Assembly (NCBI RefSeq): GCF_021130785.1
Contig: NC_060215.1
Location: forward strand, 116,088,501 to 116,152,500
Direction: 5' to 3'
Length of the DNA: 64,000 bases
Source of the DNA: Homalodisca vitripennis
Taxonomy: Eukaryota; Arthropoda; Insecta; Hemiptera; Cicadellidae
Both the position numbers and the translations under genes were made by a program. Numbering within the stretch: position 1 is the first letter of the stretch; the number at the start of each line of letters is the position of its first letter. The notes beneath the pieces were generated by a model, which had not been told where the DNA came from, searched no databases, and saw only the letters and a program-made list of their open reading frames with translations. Positions 1 to 13,600 of the stretch are shown here, piece by piece.

Positions 1-716
1 AAAATTTGTGGTATAAATCGTATTGCAGCATATTTTGGATGATGAGTCTCGTACTGGGAACCATGCGCAGAAAGGAGTTGGGTTCCGAAAACGTTTGGGA
101 ACCCCTGCACTACGCTATATCTCGAGTCTGGTCCGATATAAGGAAATAACTAAGTAGTACTAATTCCTCATAATAAAACGTCATATGAAACGTATACTAG
201 TATTATTGTTAAAACCCTAGACTATCTTTAGTAGTTTTTAATTTCAAAAAATGGGGACACTCTTACACATATGTTTAACTAGTTAAGGCACTACAATGCA
301 GATATCTCTTTAAAATAATTGGTTACCATAGTTTCTTTTTTGGATGCGCGTAATATGTATATGAAATATAACTTTTTTATTACATAGTACCTTGTAAATA
401 TAATACATATTTTAAAGAAGATACAAACAATATTTAAGTACGTATAAATAAATGTGTTTTGGTTCAAGCAGCGTCGAAACATTGTTAAAACAATTAAATT
501 CTTGAAATAACTTGGCCTCACTGGGGGCAGTTAACATCATGTTATAAGGAAAGTGTCAATAGTTTCGGTTTTAATATATGTTTCGACACGGTTTGTTCTC
601 ATGCCATCGACCTCGTAAGCTCAAGAACTAGAAGTAATAATCCATAACAGTAGACATTTAATCCTTTGTTGAAAGTATTTTTTTTTATTATGGATAATTT
701 AGAAGGGTAATAGGGT

Positions 717-745
717 GTCAGGTATTTCCCATCGTTATATGATAC
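717..745 (+). repeat. Terminal-repeat fragment of a dispersed MITE-like family
   Basis: The stretch containing CATCGTTATATGATAC matches the left end of the inverted-repeat element at 58399-58677 (CATCGTTATATGTTAC) and is related to sequences at about 44733 and 47384. Only this end is recognisable here, so it is a solo or truncated copy. The comparison was made by eye. Confidence 0.45.
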
Positions 746-1585
746 AAATATGATACAAAATATGAACAATATGTTTTGAGGAAAGCTTCAGACATGCACA
801 CACATTTTTTTAATGTGGCGATGAACTTGGCACACACTAAACTAACATTAACAACAGAGTACATTATGATTAAAACGCCAATTGCAGATCAAAGATACAC
901 AGAAGCTACATAACAACGCCACAAGTACCACAGAAGGGGAAGGGGGGAGATGCAGTAGCTTAGCTCATCCTCACCAATATGAACTTTATTCTGTTGTATC
1001 AGTTAGATACATGCTTGATTTTCAACGGGCAACGTACTCTGTTGTCAAAGTTATTTTAGTCCGTGTCAAGTTCAACGCCACATGTTCTATTTGAAATTTC
1101 TTTATGCAAGTCTTAAGGCATTTATGACTCGCAAGGAAGAGGGTAAAAAATTATTGTTTAATTTGACATTTTTTACATAAAAACTTTAAAATTTATTTCA
1201 ATGTTGTCGTGAAGAACGCAGATGTATTTAATTCGAATTAATTAGGGATAATTAAAGTCGTTATCTTGATACACAGAATTTGTCTCCGATGAAAACAAAG
1301 CTTTGTATAGAAGTAAATCATTTAAAATATAACTTTATTGTAGAATGTAATACAAAAAATATATATTTGAATAGAAAGCTATAAGTTATAAATATTATAT
1401 TGCGTCCGTATATTTTAATTTACAATTTCATGGCCTTGGGAAATATTGCATGTGACATAGCTCATTATGTAATATATATCAAATACATTAACATTAAATT
1501 GCAATCGAATGCAAAGATAATAATGTAAAAGTATTAATTCAATTCAAACTTTTTGAAATACGGTAAGTCACCTTGTTATTGGTGG

Positions 1586-1594
1586 TCAAGGTCA
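1586..1594 (+). promoter_or_regulatory. FTZ-F1/SF-1-type site TCAAGGTCA
   Basis: A perfect match to the extended half-site bound by FTZ-F1-class orphan nuclear receptors (YCAAGGYCR). A 9-mer is expected by chance at a low but non-trivial rate in 64 kb, and the site lies about 16 kb upstream of ftz, so function is unproven. Confidence 0.2.
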
Positions 1595-3144
1595 GATTTC
1601 CCTTTTCTTCAAAACAAAATACGGTACGCACTGAAACCGGTGACTATTGTAGTGCTCATAAAATATAACCCTACGAAAAGGAAAGGTGTCCGTTAGGTCT
1701 TTACAACCCTTGTACCGTTCTTCGTAGAACACACTCAAAGGTGTATCTACAACGGTATTCGAGTAGACGTAAAAATCAGAAAAGGATTTGTTGTTTTGAT
1801 ATTACTCTAGTTTTTTCATATCATTACATCACATGTACACATTTACTGCACATTATAATTGCATGTCTCATTGCAGTAAAGGATATTCAATTGATCTTCG
1901 TTTGGCATGTATTAAATTTTAATGATGTAGAACTGTAAATGTAAAAATTCTTCTAAAACTTTCGGTTGAACAAAGGAACTCCAAATTTCCAAAATATGTT
2001 TAAAAGAATAGGCATAATACTATTTAATAGTATCTAATACATAAGATAGTATAATAATTAATTTTAAAGTTGTAAATCTCAATATTTATTTACTGTACAC
2101 ATAAATAAATAAAGTATACTACCTATAATATCTGCTTAAAAATTATTAGGACTAAAATAGTAAACAATTCTTAGTTTATTATAATAACTGTCCTTTTTTT
2201 GTAAATTAATTGAACAGCTCTTTGTCTATGCCTGTAGTAAATTGAAGATACAAATATATATGATTATGTACATGAGACAATAAGAAAAAATGTAAGAAAT
2301 GTTTCGTAATGTTAAATATGACCATTTGTGGTGTATTTTCAACGGGTGAGTTATATTTTCTGATGTAGTAAATGTTTCGTGTGTTGAATTTGTTCCAAAG
2401 GGCAAATTAGTGGGTTTTCAATTATCCAAAGTTTTTTTTTACAAAAAATCCAAGAATGGAGAACATGTATGAAATGTAATTCCTAGTCAAAATAAGGAAT
2501 AAACAATTTTTATTAGCAACTAATTTTCATTGTGCAGGTAAATGAAGTTTTTAAAAAAATAATCAAACTGGTCTTAGAATCAAATATAGATGATATATTT
2601 AACCTTTTCTATGATTTACAATTTTTAAGTAAATCGATGTTTACTTTAAAAAAACTTAAATTTACTTAAATTTTTTTTATTCTCAGGCTCGTTAGTATAT
2701 CTGGTGCCTCGTATCCAACCAAGGTGTGAGATGATTGCAATGCCCCGTCTGATGGTACATTGAATAACAAGATCCCATTATATTGAATCGCATAGTTACT
2801 CTCTTAAAATAATTAATTTTTATAACTCCTTAGTATTTACGGATCAGAAAGTTGTCAGCTGGGTTGGGGTGTATTCCGAATACTATCCTGTAAATATTCA
2901 ATAGGACATGTTTTCAACCCTTTCAGTAATTTTGATAAGCTGAGGATGTGAGAAGGTGAAAACTTCCCAATATACGTACAATACAATACCATATACCTTT
3001 ATTTCCAGAAAAAAATGTTACCACTGCGTAGCATGCATCACATAATAATAATTTTATAGTCATAAAAATGTCTTAACGCTTACGATGTAATTTTTAAAAT
3101 ACCGTAGTTAGTTAACAATAAAGGTTATCACGTAGTAAAATTTA

Positions 3145-3191
3145 TATAAAATAAAAAATAAATTTTGATAAATAAATAAATAAATTTTGTA
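3145..3191 (-). repeat. A/T simple-repeat tail of the LINE fragment
   Basis: Runs of AATAAATA-type repeats abut the stop codon of the minus-strand reverse-transcriptase ORF. On the minus strand they lie immediately 3' of the coding region, the expected place for the tail of a non-LTR retrotransposon. AT-rich simple sequence is common here, so the exact element end is uncertain. Confidence 0.4.
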
Positions 3192-4570
3192 CTATCGCAC
3201 ATTGAAGCTAGTGAGATGGTCCATGAATTCACCAACTGTAAAAAATGAATGAGATGCTAAAAAGTCTCGCAAGTCACTTTTAAACCAATTTGCATCATTT
3301 ATTGATTTTATTTCTTCAGTGAGACCATTTAGAAACTTCCGGCTTGAGAAGAAAATTGCTCGTATCATCTCAGTCCATGCTGAGCAGGTCTGAGATTTTC
3401 ACGATACCTTGTATCGTAGTTTTGAATGTCCCGACCTCGAACCACTTTGCTCTTAAATAAACAGTAGTTTCCAGTATATACTATACGAACAAGGTTAATG
3501 TTAGTATTTTTAGCTTCCTAAATGAATTTCTACACGACTCTCTAAACTTTATTTTAGCAATAACTCTGATAGCTCTCTTCTGCAAGAGAAAAAGTCTGTG
3601 GAAGTCGATATTTCAACAGCCACCCTACAATATAATACTGTAGGATAAATTGGGGTGGACCAAACCGTAATGTGCAGTCTTCATTATTTTATCTGAACAG
3701 TATTCGGCAAGACCTCTCAAGAGATACTGCCTCATGGTTCCTCCAAGTCAATCCTCTATCGAGGTGTATTTCCAGGAGTCTCGTGTAGGTCACTTCATCC
3801 AGGACCATCTCGTCCAACATCACAGCCGGTCTGTACTGAAATGGTGCAGTGCTTCAAACAAAATCCATGTAATTTTTCTTCCAACAATTAATTTTAAGTT
3901 TATGTTTTTAAAGTATTGGGTACATACATTTAATTCTTCATAAGCTTGTATTTCAACTTTAAATTTCGATTTGCATATGAAAGAGAGAGTCATGTCATCT
4001 GCATATTGGACTATGTGTCCTTTATGAATATTTGAGTTCAAATCGTATACGTACACCAGGAAAAAAAACTGGTCCCTGAGGGACCCCATATCTAAGACTG
4101 GTTGTAGGTGAAAATGAATTTTGAACTGATACTTGTTGTTTTCTATCAGAGAGGTATGACTGAAACCACTGGAGCGGCTATCCTCTAATACCGTTATTGT
4201 GCAATTTGTTGAGGAGAATCCACACAATCGAAAGCCTTAGTCAAGTCAAGAAAAATGCTGAGTGTTACTGTTTTCTTGCCCAAGCTATCAACAATCAGCT
4301 CAATTAAGTGCGTGATTGCATCGATCGTGGATTTACCTTGTCTAAAGCCAAACTGATCTGGAGATAATGTATAATTGTTCTCAAAGAAACTTAGCATCCT
4401 ACTTAAGAAGAATTTTTAAAGACCTTACTTAGCATTGGGAGGATTTAGATTGGCCGATAATTATTTACTTTCAATGGATCATGTTTCTTAAAAATTAGAA
4501 TTACTACAGCTCTTTTCAGTGCCGTAGGAAACATACCTTCTTTCGCCTTTATACCTCAGAACGCTTTCAA
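3192..4570 (-). mobile_element. Decayed non-LTR retrotransposon (Jockey-like LINE), 3' part of ORF2
   Basis: Minus-strand conceptual pieces in several frames read as the fingers, palm and C-terminal part of a LINE reverse transcriptase. Near 4440-4540 there is a segment ending KKHDPLKVNNYRPI. Near 4210-4390 there is QFGFRQGKSTIDAITHL followed by FLDLTKAFDCVD, the first catalytic Asp region. Near 3985-4010 there is QYADDMTLSF with the YADD active site. Around 3790-3830 there is a LEIHLDRGLTW-like segment, and the frame ends in a short C-terminus stopping at 3192-3194 next to an A/T tail. Frameshifts and internal stops break the frame at several points, so it is inactive. The 5' half (endonuclease and ORF1) is missing, the usual 5' truncation. 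The Jockey/CR1-type assignment rests on motif style; the exact clade is not certain. It has no evident role for ftz. Confidence 0.85.
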
Positions 4571-4849
4571 GCCTGTATGTTTGTACATATTTGAGATATC
4601 ATGATGAGAGATAGAAATGAAATTTGTCAAGCTCCTTGAGTAACAGTCTTTGGTAAACAAATTATGTTATTGGCATTTCTTAACTTTGTTTTATACATTG
4701 ATCAATCTTTACTTATTGTGTTTAATTTTTACTTCTTAAATTATATCAAACTTTGAATCAGTTAAATAGGTTCGTCCATCATAAATAATGACATGAAATC
4801 CGTTTACAATGTCATTTATTTCTCGCCCAATAAAGCAACAAGGGAGAGA

Positions 4850-5250
4850 ACACAATGGTATCGTCCATTATTGAATTTTGCCGCACAAATACGGAAAATA
4901 TTGCAAAAAACGCAGGATTCTGCCAAAAACCGGACAAAAGATCGGGACCATTTTTCACGGCGACGTGCAGGCCGGGGAGGACACGGAGAGAGCACATGTT
5001 CAACCCGGCGTTGATGTCTTTGTTGCGTCATCCCCGTCCAGCCGTCACACACCCCCTTCCATCCAGTCCCTTGCACCGGCACATTCCTTCCTTTGTGAAT
5101 CTTCCTTGTAAAGTAGGACCTGCCCTCTAGGAAATCTGCAGACTCCAAGAGGAGTTGAAGTTCCTCTGAAGCGGCTACCTGCAATGGGCCAAATCAGGAC
5201 ACATCCATCGTTCGTGTTCCCGTTTGGCTCTTCTGTTAAGATCTGTAACA
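4850..5250. other. GC-rich island of unknown function
   Basis: This block departs sharply from the AT-rich background. It has open frames on both strands (for example minus 4816-5184, 122 residues) but no recognisable domain, and the peptide composition (Arg, Pro, Ser) matches random translation of GC-rich DNA. It could be a regulatory element, a non-coding exon or remnant repeat. Confidence 0.35.
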
Positions 5251-6716
5251 TACTTTTGCCCAGAGAAATTTAGGAGATCTTCTTTTGTTTAAATAAGCTA
5301 ACACTAATATAGAATTTAACACTTAATTGCAGTTTTTAGAAGTTAATCTACTATATACTCGTATACTTCTGCACTATGGAAACTAGTTTTAACTGTGATT
5401 TAGTAATGGGTCTATTCTTAAGGCTCTATTTATTATTTTTCCATTGTTTTTATTTTGACTAGTCTTGCTTGAGTGCTTATGCACGTGTGATCCACTGCGC
5501 TTCTGAGCTAATGTGGTCTGATATCTGTTTGGTAACTATTTTGATCCTAACCGTAAAGTTAGTGTGGCGTTGGTGGTAAGGCGGACATGACGGTATTGTT
5601 GCCCATGCGCATGGATAAGTAGTGTGGAATACAGAGAAATTTGGATTTAGAAAATGTAGATCCACAATTGACACAGTTAACAGTCCCTTTGGAAGAAACT
5701 CGTCCCTTGACAAGGACTTTCCACAGAGAATAGTTGTAACCCGGAGCGCTCATGTTAAAATGGTTTGTTTAAGAGTCATTTCAGGCGTTTATGAGTAACC
5801 TAGTAAATATCTGTTCCCTTTGATTTTTTAAAATGACTTTTTACTCGCCTAATACTCTTTTTGTACTAATGTAAACTTTGCATATTGATTAGACTCTGTG
5901 GAATTTGTGGAGATGACTTTAAAAGAGTCGTGGAGTGAATCTTTCAGGGAGTTAAGATTGCTAACTGTGAATTGTCTCCATATTGTCTTGAGGAGACTTT
6001 GTTCTGCAGAAATAGATGCACCTTGACTCGCAGTAAGGACTTCCTGCAATATGAAATCAGGGGCAACTTAAAAACTCAGCAACTTAGATTAAAGTTATCT
6101 TCAATACGTTCGTAGAAGAAAAAACCGATAGTAAAAATCAACGTAAAACTTTGGTGTCTAATGCGTTCTTCACTATTTCTGAATCCATGATGGGCCGTTA
6201 GGATATCTGAAAAAATAATTTAAATGAATAAAATTGTTGATGGTTGCGATACATTGTATTATTGTGAATATATTACGATAAAGATGTCATTAATGTCATA
6301 CGATCCGCCATCACCATACGACTGTGTCACTTCAGTATGAACTCCGGTTCTGTAGAAGGAAGGATTGTCGATACGATGGCTCCACCCTCTATTAGTTTGG
6401 TGGATTTTGTTTCACACTGATGGATTCAGGTATTTTCTGATCCTAATGATATCTTGACAGTGAATTGAGGTGCCATGGACATAAAAAATTTCCACAACGT
6501 AAGTCCTTATAATTATATGAAGTTTCGTCAATGCGCGTGGGCTGCCAGCTTCCCTCATGGCCTTGGATCGTTGGTGCTGATGGTTGACCAGTATCCCATA
6601 AACTACAAACTTACGGGTGAAAGGATATCCCTACATCAGTTCTGTTACATTTCCTAAAAATATATCATATCAATCTTAAAATTGAAAAAAAATAATCAAA
6701 TTCCTTTATCAGCGCA

Positions 6717-6870
6717 ATTGAGTGCACTACGATGTTGACTGAAACGATCCCAAAGCGCAGTGGAGCAACAGAGTCTTCTACACATAAAGCATTCTTCTAC
6801 ACATCGTGGGGAAATGCTGATCCGATGTGAATGTTGAATTTGAGTCAAGTCTGCAATATCGTCAGATTTT
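6717..6870. repeat. Dispersed repeat family D, copy 1
   Basis: GAGTGCACTACGATG, then GATCCCAAAGC and GAGTCTTCTACACATAA, recur in the same order at 30785-30850. The following GTCAAGTCTGCAA segment matches the foldback arms at 30885-31208. The two copies have diverged by substitutions and small indels. No coding capacity is seen, so a non-autonomous element is likely. Confidence 0.6.
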
Positions 6871-8212
6871 AAATTCAACATACATGTTGAACCAGTCCTT
6901 CCCACTATAGCTACTTTTATAGAGTTGAAATTTTTATTTTTCTATAGTTTTCCGACTTTACATAATCTGAAATAATGGTGATTTACTTGACTACTAGACA
7001 CCGTTCGAAACTTTTTATTATCCTTTCCCACAACACTAAGGAAGAAACTACAAGTAGGCTAAGGTATAGATTCTCCCTAAATATACAGGGTTTTCCACAA
7101 ATAATGCCTGTATTTTAAACAAGTGCTACTGAAAAGAAGTTTAAAATAACTAAAAAATTAACCTGAATAACCAAGTATATGTACTATGTACGGTTTTCGA
7201 AATTTTGTACTTGATATGTACCAACGTATATGTGTACGTATGTATACTTGCCACAAATTGAGTTCAAAATATCATATGAGTGAAAATTTAACGGGAGTAT
7301 ACGATACATGTAATGCTTGTGATACAAGAGTAATATAGTGAATTATATCGTAATTGGAATGAAAATTAATTATTAACCAGTAGCTTAATGTAATGCTGCA
7401 GGTAAGCTAAATGCATTACTTACCTTGATAACCAGTTCTTCTACGTAGGCGCCAAATCATTTAGAACCATTTCAGTACTCTTAGCTTGAGTCTAGCGATT
7501 TCAAACCACTGGGCCTCTTCCGTAAGTGTAAAATACGATATTTTATTTTATAAACATACAACACAAATATTTTCAAAATATATAAGGTATTTAAATATGT
7601 ATTAATTGTTATCTTTAGAATGAGACAATCCTACGACATAGTTTAAGGACCAAAAGTAGATGTAAGAAGTTAAACACTGTTCTTATGAGAGAAAATCAAG
7701 ATGTCTGCCAGTACAACTTGCACTGAAGCTAAACTAAGAAAAAGTTCTCTTTTCCGGTATCTAATAGATATTTATACCGTAATATTGAGGCTCCCTTCGC
7801 AAAGGGTTGACAACTACTAATCAAACCTTGAAAAAGCTAGTGCAAAGACGTGATGACTACCCTTTTTATAACTTCAATAACTAATACGAGGTTATTGTAT
7901 GAGTAATAATAGTATAACTGTTTCGTGGTTAGACTTCCATTCGATATATTTGTATTAAGGTTAAAATATATCTTTTTTTACAACTTCCTATATCTTTCAA
8001 TCATGTTTGAAAGATGTTTATAATTGTTATAGCTATCATTGCTAGGGAATAGTAACATTAAAGACTTGACTTCGGCCCCAGGCCCCTAAGTGGGATTTTT
8101 TCTAACTTCGAGGATAGAGGGAATTAGGTATTATTTAAATTCGGAGATGAGTTTTACACATATCATGTTCTCACGTGATCTCGTTTTCAACAATCATGCG
8201 GGTTATAATGGT

Positions 8213-8227
8213 TCGCTAACGCTCAGC
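8213..8227 (+). repeat. Dispersed motif CGCTAACGCTCAGC
   Basis: The core GCTAACGCTCAGC recurs at 9349-9362 and 44179-44192, and in modified form (GCTAACGGTCAGGC) in every unit of the 43.1-kb minisatellite. It appears to be the conserved end of a dispersed repeat. Confidence 0.55.
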
Positions 8228-8399
8228 TTAATGATGTGTAATATGAAAAATAATCAATGGATTTCGTAGAAAAATTACGTCTTGTGTTAGGAAAATTAGG
8301 AGACAAGAAGAATTTGGTAATAAATAAAGTCCAAGATTAGGTTTGGCAGGAAGTGAAAGGTAGAGTGTAGTTTGTTTAATATTCCGGATTTAACCAAAC

Positions 8400-10450
8400 T
8401 TTTGAATTTGAGGGCGTTTTGTTGCTTAACCGTTGGGGTTACGACAAAAAGTAACTAAACCTTTCTTTGAAAATTTAATTTTGTGTGCAATTATGGCCTT
8501 GGACTTTAGCTAGGGGTTTTGCTTTAGCCGGTACAGAGCTTGGTAGGAAAGACTGCACTGTGTAGCTTGAATGAAATACTGAGCAATTCAAAACGAAAAT
8601 GACCAGCTTTCAAATACTCTCGAGCTATTTCACCTTCTAAGCTACAATTCAACCAAATTTTAAATTTCTAGCATACCAGGAAGTGGATTAGACTCTATGC
8701 ACTGAGTAAGTCTGCCCTCTCAGTGCGTTATAAGACAGGCTCTATCAGATTATTAAGTTGATCAGGGGGGTTAGTTTACGCAGGAGATTATCTGGCCATA
8801 CCAGGAAGTTTTCTGAGAGGGGACTTATTTTTTTGGAGGTCAAAAAGAACAGTGGTTGATGTGATAATAAGTACGATAATAAATGTACAGTAATCTTTAT
8901 CAGCGGGATAATTTGATAAGTGGGTTCAATTAACTCAGGAGATTATCTTTTTATACCAGAGAGATTCGTAGGAGTCGTTTTTTTTACCGGGGTTAAAAGA
9001 ACAAGGGGTTATTTTATACAGGGTTTTGTTTTTCTTATGAAAATAAGTAATCCAGGGAGCAGGTATTTTGAAGGACCTATTAATCAAGGGGCTGTTTATG
9101 AGGGAGGATATAACATCTACCGAGGATTATACTGAGGGAGAAGTTTAAATATTTTCATTGGATCTAAACTAGTTAAGAAGGGATCTGTGCGGTTAAAGAT
9201 CTACCTTTATATTTTTATCTCTCCAAATTTACTCATTTTGAAACCAAATACTGAGCAAGTAACATGTGTTCTAAAATATATTTGACGATAAACTACTATT
9301 TATTGAAATTAATTAAAATAAAAAATCTCTATCTACTATTTCGGTTTTGCTAACGCTCAGCCAGTTTCCGGTGAACATCGACCGTCATTGAACTGGTGTT
9401 GTTAACGTAGAAATAAAGTAACACGCCAAAATTTCAAGTGCATACCTTAATTTGTTCTCGAAACGTCGTAGCCCAAGAAATTTAACTACTGCTTGGTCAA
9501 ATCTCATGGAGGGAAGTATGCCTTATCTGAACTACATTGTGTCAACCTTTTATCGATATGTCGTGCAAAGTTTCAAGTTCACCAGAAAGGTTACATCGAC
9601 ATATCAGAACTTATATAAATAACTCCCTTACTGAGTAATACAAGCTCAGTCCGGAACTGGATCGAGTTCCACAAATTGTAGTCGAATAAAAATTGAAAAC
9701 TCCTAAAATTGCCAATTCACGACAAAGGTTTGGACATTTAGAGCGTTTTTCGGGCTTACAGAAGGATGTACGACAAAAAGTGATTTAACCCTTTTTGTAG
9801 CTCCCACCATTTTCTAGTTATAAAAGTTTTTAGTTTCAAGCTACAATTTAATTTTCAGCCGCTATCGACCCTAGAAAGGAAATTCTTAAGTAAAATGTAT
9901 AAAATATTTGCATTTATATGCGTTTTGCGGCTAAACTAATAAAGATAGAGCAAAACGTTGCAGAGAGTTTTTATAAATCGCATTATTTTGTCAAATTTTA
10001 ATTTTATACTACAGAAACATTTTTGGCTGCAACGGAGCCGAAAAAACTAAACTTTCACGTAAAACTCAAAAAGCAATACGTTTAAACGCGTTTTGCAGCC
10101 AAACCATTGAGGATCGGGCAAAATGTTAACAAAACGTTTTTGTAGATCACGCCATTTTCTAAATCAAATTAACATTTGTTTACAGCTACGACCAACGGTC
10201 CGGTCGCTATCGAGCCGGGAAGGTAAATTTTTAAGTGAAAATTACTAAAAGTTCTACATAATCGCGTTTTGCGGCAAAACCGATAAATATAGAGCAAAAA
10301 TTCACTGGACCTTTTTTGTAGGTCACCTCATTACCAACTAACTATTTTCGGTAAGACCCGAGCTAGCTCTAAGGGTTCGCCTGCTATCGGGCTTCAAAGA
10401 TAAGCCTACAAGATTAAAAAAACGGCGAATTTCGTGGATTCTTTTTAGGG
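8400..10450 (+). repeat. Diverged tandem-repeat field, unit about 175 bp
   Basis: Phrases of the type GCGTTTTGCGGCTAAAC, then GATAGAGCAAAA, then TTTTTGTAGATCACGCCATTTTC, recur at about 9738, 9918, 10087 and 10264, giving periods near 170-180 bp. A looser copy sits near 8412. A second phrase (CGCTATCGAGCC-like, then TTAAGTAAAA-like) recurs between them. Copies are strongly diverged, so this is an old array or several insertions of one family. A smaller duplication with AGGAGATTATCT occurs at about 8780 and 8936. The 8920-9135 open frame inside it shows no recognisable domain and is Gly/Tyr-rich. Confidence 0.6.
9349..9362 (+). repeat. Dispersed motif GCTAACGCTCAGCC
   Basis: Second exact copy of the GCTAACGCTCAGC core found at 8216 and 44179; it sits at the left edge of the best-preserved tandem units. 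Confidence 0.5.
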
Positions 10451-10585
10451 GATTAAAATGAAACATTTCCGGTTTTCAGACTCTTCCCGGTGGTTTTCAG
10501 ATTAAAATTTCTTGTTTCCAGCACTTCTAGAAGTGGGTTCGAATTTTTTATACTCAGTCAGTTAGTTGTTAGTTCAATTTGCGGC

Positions 10586-10653
<68 letters not shown>
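10586..10653. repeat. Compound microsatellite (TG)n(TA)n
   Basis: About nine TG dinucleotides pass directly into about 24 TA dinucleotides. Confidence 0.95.
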
Positions 10654-10656
<3 letters not shown>

Positions 10657-13600
10657 ATCAGAAAATATACAGCATAAAGGAATGAATTGAATTATTTTGA
10701 TTTGAATGAATCAGTGACACGCATCAGTGCATGACCATTGAAATTCTAATTGTAATGTTATCGTAAGTGGCGCGATAATACTAAACCTTATCTTTCAGTA
10801 GATTATCTTAATAGGCTGCTGGAGAAAGAAAGTGGGGTTAGTGTGGCTGATTTCGTGTTTTGTGTTCAGATAACAGGCTACTAACTCAACATAAACGACC
10901 AGTCTCTAATGTTATTAACAAATTACCTATTATAAAAGAAATTTCCTAAATGTAAAGTTTCAAATAATAAAAAAATTGTTTTCTTTATAACCTGTTATTG
11001 ATAAATTGCCTTACGAGTTTAAAATAAATAATATTCAATTAGATAATGTTATAATTATTGGTATTTAAAATTGTTAGCAGCGTCCGCTGTAACATGCCAA
11101 ATGCTCGTAGTTTTATTAATAAACCACTTTTTACACTTTGATATGTGTAACTTAGACTCATAGTCATGTATTGTAATAATCACACAAGCAGAGTTCTTTT
11201 AATGAAATCAACCATTTTTATTTTAACGGGATCTTTTCAATTCAGTTAAAATTGTATTCAATGGATTTTTAAATAATCTACTCACACTGTGATTCTCAAA
11301 ATAAAATACAGAGATATTTCAATGGACTTAAAAATAAATTACCGTCGAAACTAAAGCTTTTTTGAGGCACGTAATAAGTACAGTTCTATATTCAAAAAGG
11401 AATAGATAAATCACAAGTTCACATTGTTTGTAGTAAAAAAGGGTCAGTTGAAAATGTATAATGGTTTAATTTATTATGTAATGCCTGAAATAAAATGATA
11501 ACATAAAACCAACATAGATTATAAAAGAGATTATCAACAATCATACATAAAGTAGAAGACGTTTTTTACAAAACTTTTGCAATTATTTCGAATGACAAGT
11601 ATGAACAAATTATAGGAAACTGCAAAATGTCTTCATCTAGATAGAAATCAAATAACACTACTATTTTATTAATATTGTTCTTTAGTTTTCTGAAATACTT
11701 TACAATTGAAAGTTTTAAACATGAATGTACTCTGCAAAGAAAGCTAATACGCATCTATTCAATGTTTCATAGAAAACTAAAAAATATAATTTAAATACAC
11801 GATATTGGAATTCTAATAAAAGTACTGGATATTTCATTCAAAACTTCATTGTTTTCCCATAAGAAGATTGCATTTGGAGACAACAGGATACGTTTTCATT
11901 TTCTTGTCCAATCTTTGAAGTTGACAAAGATCACCAGATCACCAAGTCTCTCATTAAAGCCTCCCCTCGGCGAGGCTCAATCATTTTTCAGCGCAGTTTG
12001 CAGATGACGCGTCTCCCCATCACACCGATATTGCAGATCAGTCGGCCGTGTTATAGATCATTAATACCGCTTATCCTGGCCCTGACCAGACCAACACTGT
12101 TTCTGGTGGGGTCCACTCCTCCCGTCTCCACGGCACAATCTCCTTCGTCCTGCGATGCATACTGCAGGTTATGTGATCCTTGTGAAGAATAGAAGGGATT
12201 TTTCAAGAAATTTTGCTTAAAATAAAGGTTAAGGCATAATTTTATTTTGTTTTCTTAGTTAGTCTACTACTGATATTTTTCTCATTACAACGACGCCACT
12301 AAACTAAGCAGAATCTTTGCTGTTGAGTAGACAAATCCAGATGTATAATACTGGGCAAAGTCACGACCCTTTGATTGGTGTTGTAAACCAAACAAAACAA
12401 GGATACGACGGATGCATTGAAAATACCAAACGTGAAAGTGCTGAGGGATCCGATGTTCCCGGCAAGTTAGGTCGTCATGATCAAGCAAGAATAAAGGAGA
12501 TGAAAATCCTAAGGACAACATAGGCAGTAAACCTGTCGGAGACCGATTTGAGGGAGAGGAACTCAGATTGAGTGGAAGAGAAACTCTTATGTTTATACAG
12601 CATAAGATATGTAGTATTACTCGAGAGGATAGTATTACTCAGTATATCGAGATTACTCATAAGTGGCGTGGTAATGGAGACTGGACTGGCAGCGAAGAAG
12701 ACGGTGAGGAGGAAACCGAAAGTAAAAGTGTATGATGTAAGCACAGATCTGAGATAATAGGAACAATTTTCGAAAGGACATTATAAGGAAATAAATCTAT
12801 CTATCTAAGGACTATAATTCTAGGAAATACTAGGAATTTTGTAGAACTAAAGCCGAGAGGAAAAAGAAATTCAGGGCAATGAATATGTTCTATCACGTTA
12901 AAGAAGGAGCACAGAGGTAAGGAAAGGCTTTACTAAGAATGACAGAGAGCTATTATCAAAGACCACGTTGGCACAAGGAGGTTCTATAGGTGTATCTGTA
13001 CGAAGCTTAGATGTTCTTACTATGGTAAGGATTACGAATGTAAGGAATTCAAGGAGATGAGCCAAAAAGAGACCCTAGCTTGTGCACACGGCAGGGTACT
13101 ATCGTTGTGATGAGGGGTAAAGGAATTGCCAAATATATCAGAGAGCTATTAAAAGTTAATATATTTTGGAATGTATACAACGGAATTGAAGTTGCGGACT
13201 TTATCCATTGAAAGAAAAAAGAGGAAGTATAAAGAATCGATGATGCTCAGTATTAAATGCATAGGAGGAGGTTGATAGTGTGATAGTGTTAGGCACAAGG
13301 GTGCAGAGACGGAATGAAATGGGAAAATGACATAATTTACTATGAAAGAGGCGTAGTGAATGTTTTGTAACTACTAGAACTAGAGAAGGGAACATGGGCA
13401 TCGGTCATGTACCTATAGTTTTCATTAGAACCCGTACCGTTTAACATCGGTTTTCAGTGTTGTACCCGAATTACTGAGAAATATTGGAATTAGGCTGTGT
13501 GGAATTAGGAAGTTGTAGACCTACTGGTGGAATGAAGGTAACGATAATCATGTAATTTGCTGCTAAGCATTGGGGAGAAACTGACAAGGATTCTAAGTGC

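Larger units (their letters stand above)
1..3144. other. AT-rich intergenic DNA, no gene seen
   Basis: No open frame here looks like protein: the longest are short, low-complexity and full of Phe, Ile, Tyr and Lys as expected for AT-rich DNA. Two small items stand out: a copy of a dispersed terminal-repeat sequence near 717-745 (see 58399-58677) and an isolated nuclear-receptor half-site at 1586-1594. If Hox order is ancestral this is part of the Antp-ftz interval, which is inference only. Confidence 0.6.
4571..8212. other. Intergenic DNA with one GC-rich patch
   Basis: Mostly AT-rich with no credible gene. The patch at about 4850-5250 is clearly richer in G and C than its surroundings and has overlapping open frames on both strands, the usual consequence of GC-rich sequence rather than proof of coding. 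A minus-strand frame at 5559-5753 has a CVNCGSTF segment that superficially resembles half a zinc knuckle but nothing supports a gene. Repeat family D has a copy at 6717-6870. Confidence 0.5.

Noticed and set aside
4816..5184. A 122-residue minus-strand protein
   Set aside because: No domain, and alternative frames on both strands are equally open in the GC-rich patch.
5559..5753. Zinc-finger fragment on the minus strand (CVNCGSTF)
   Set aside because: Only one Cys pair with no correctly spaced His/Cys partner; not enough for a finger.
6475..6497. Short ATG exon followed by GTAAGT
   Set aside because: A GTAAGT hexamer is expected many times by chance in 64 kb per strand; no promoter or acceptor partner supports it.
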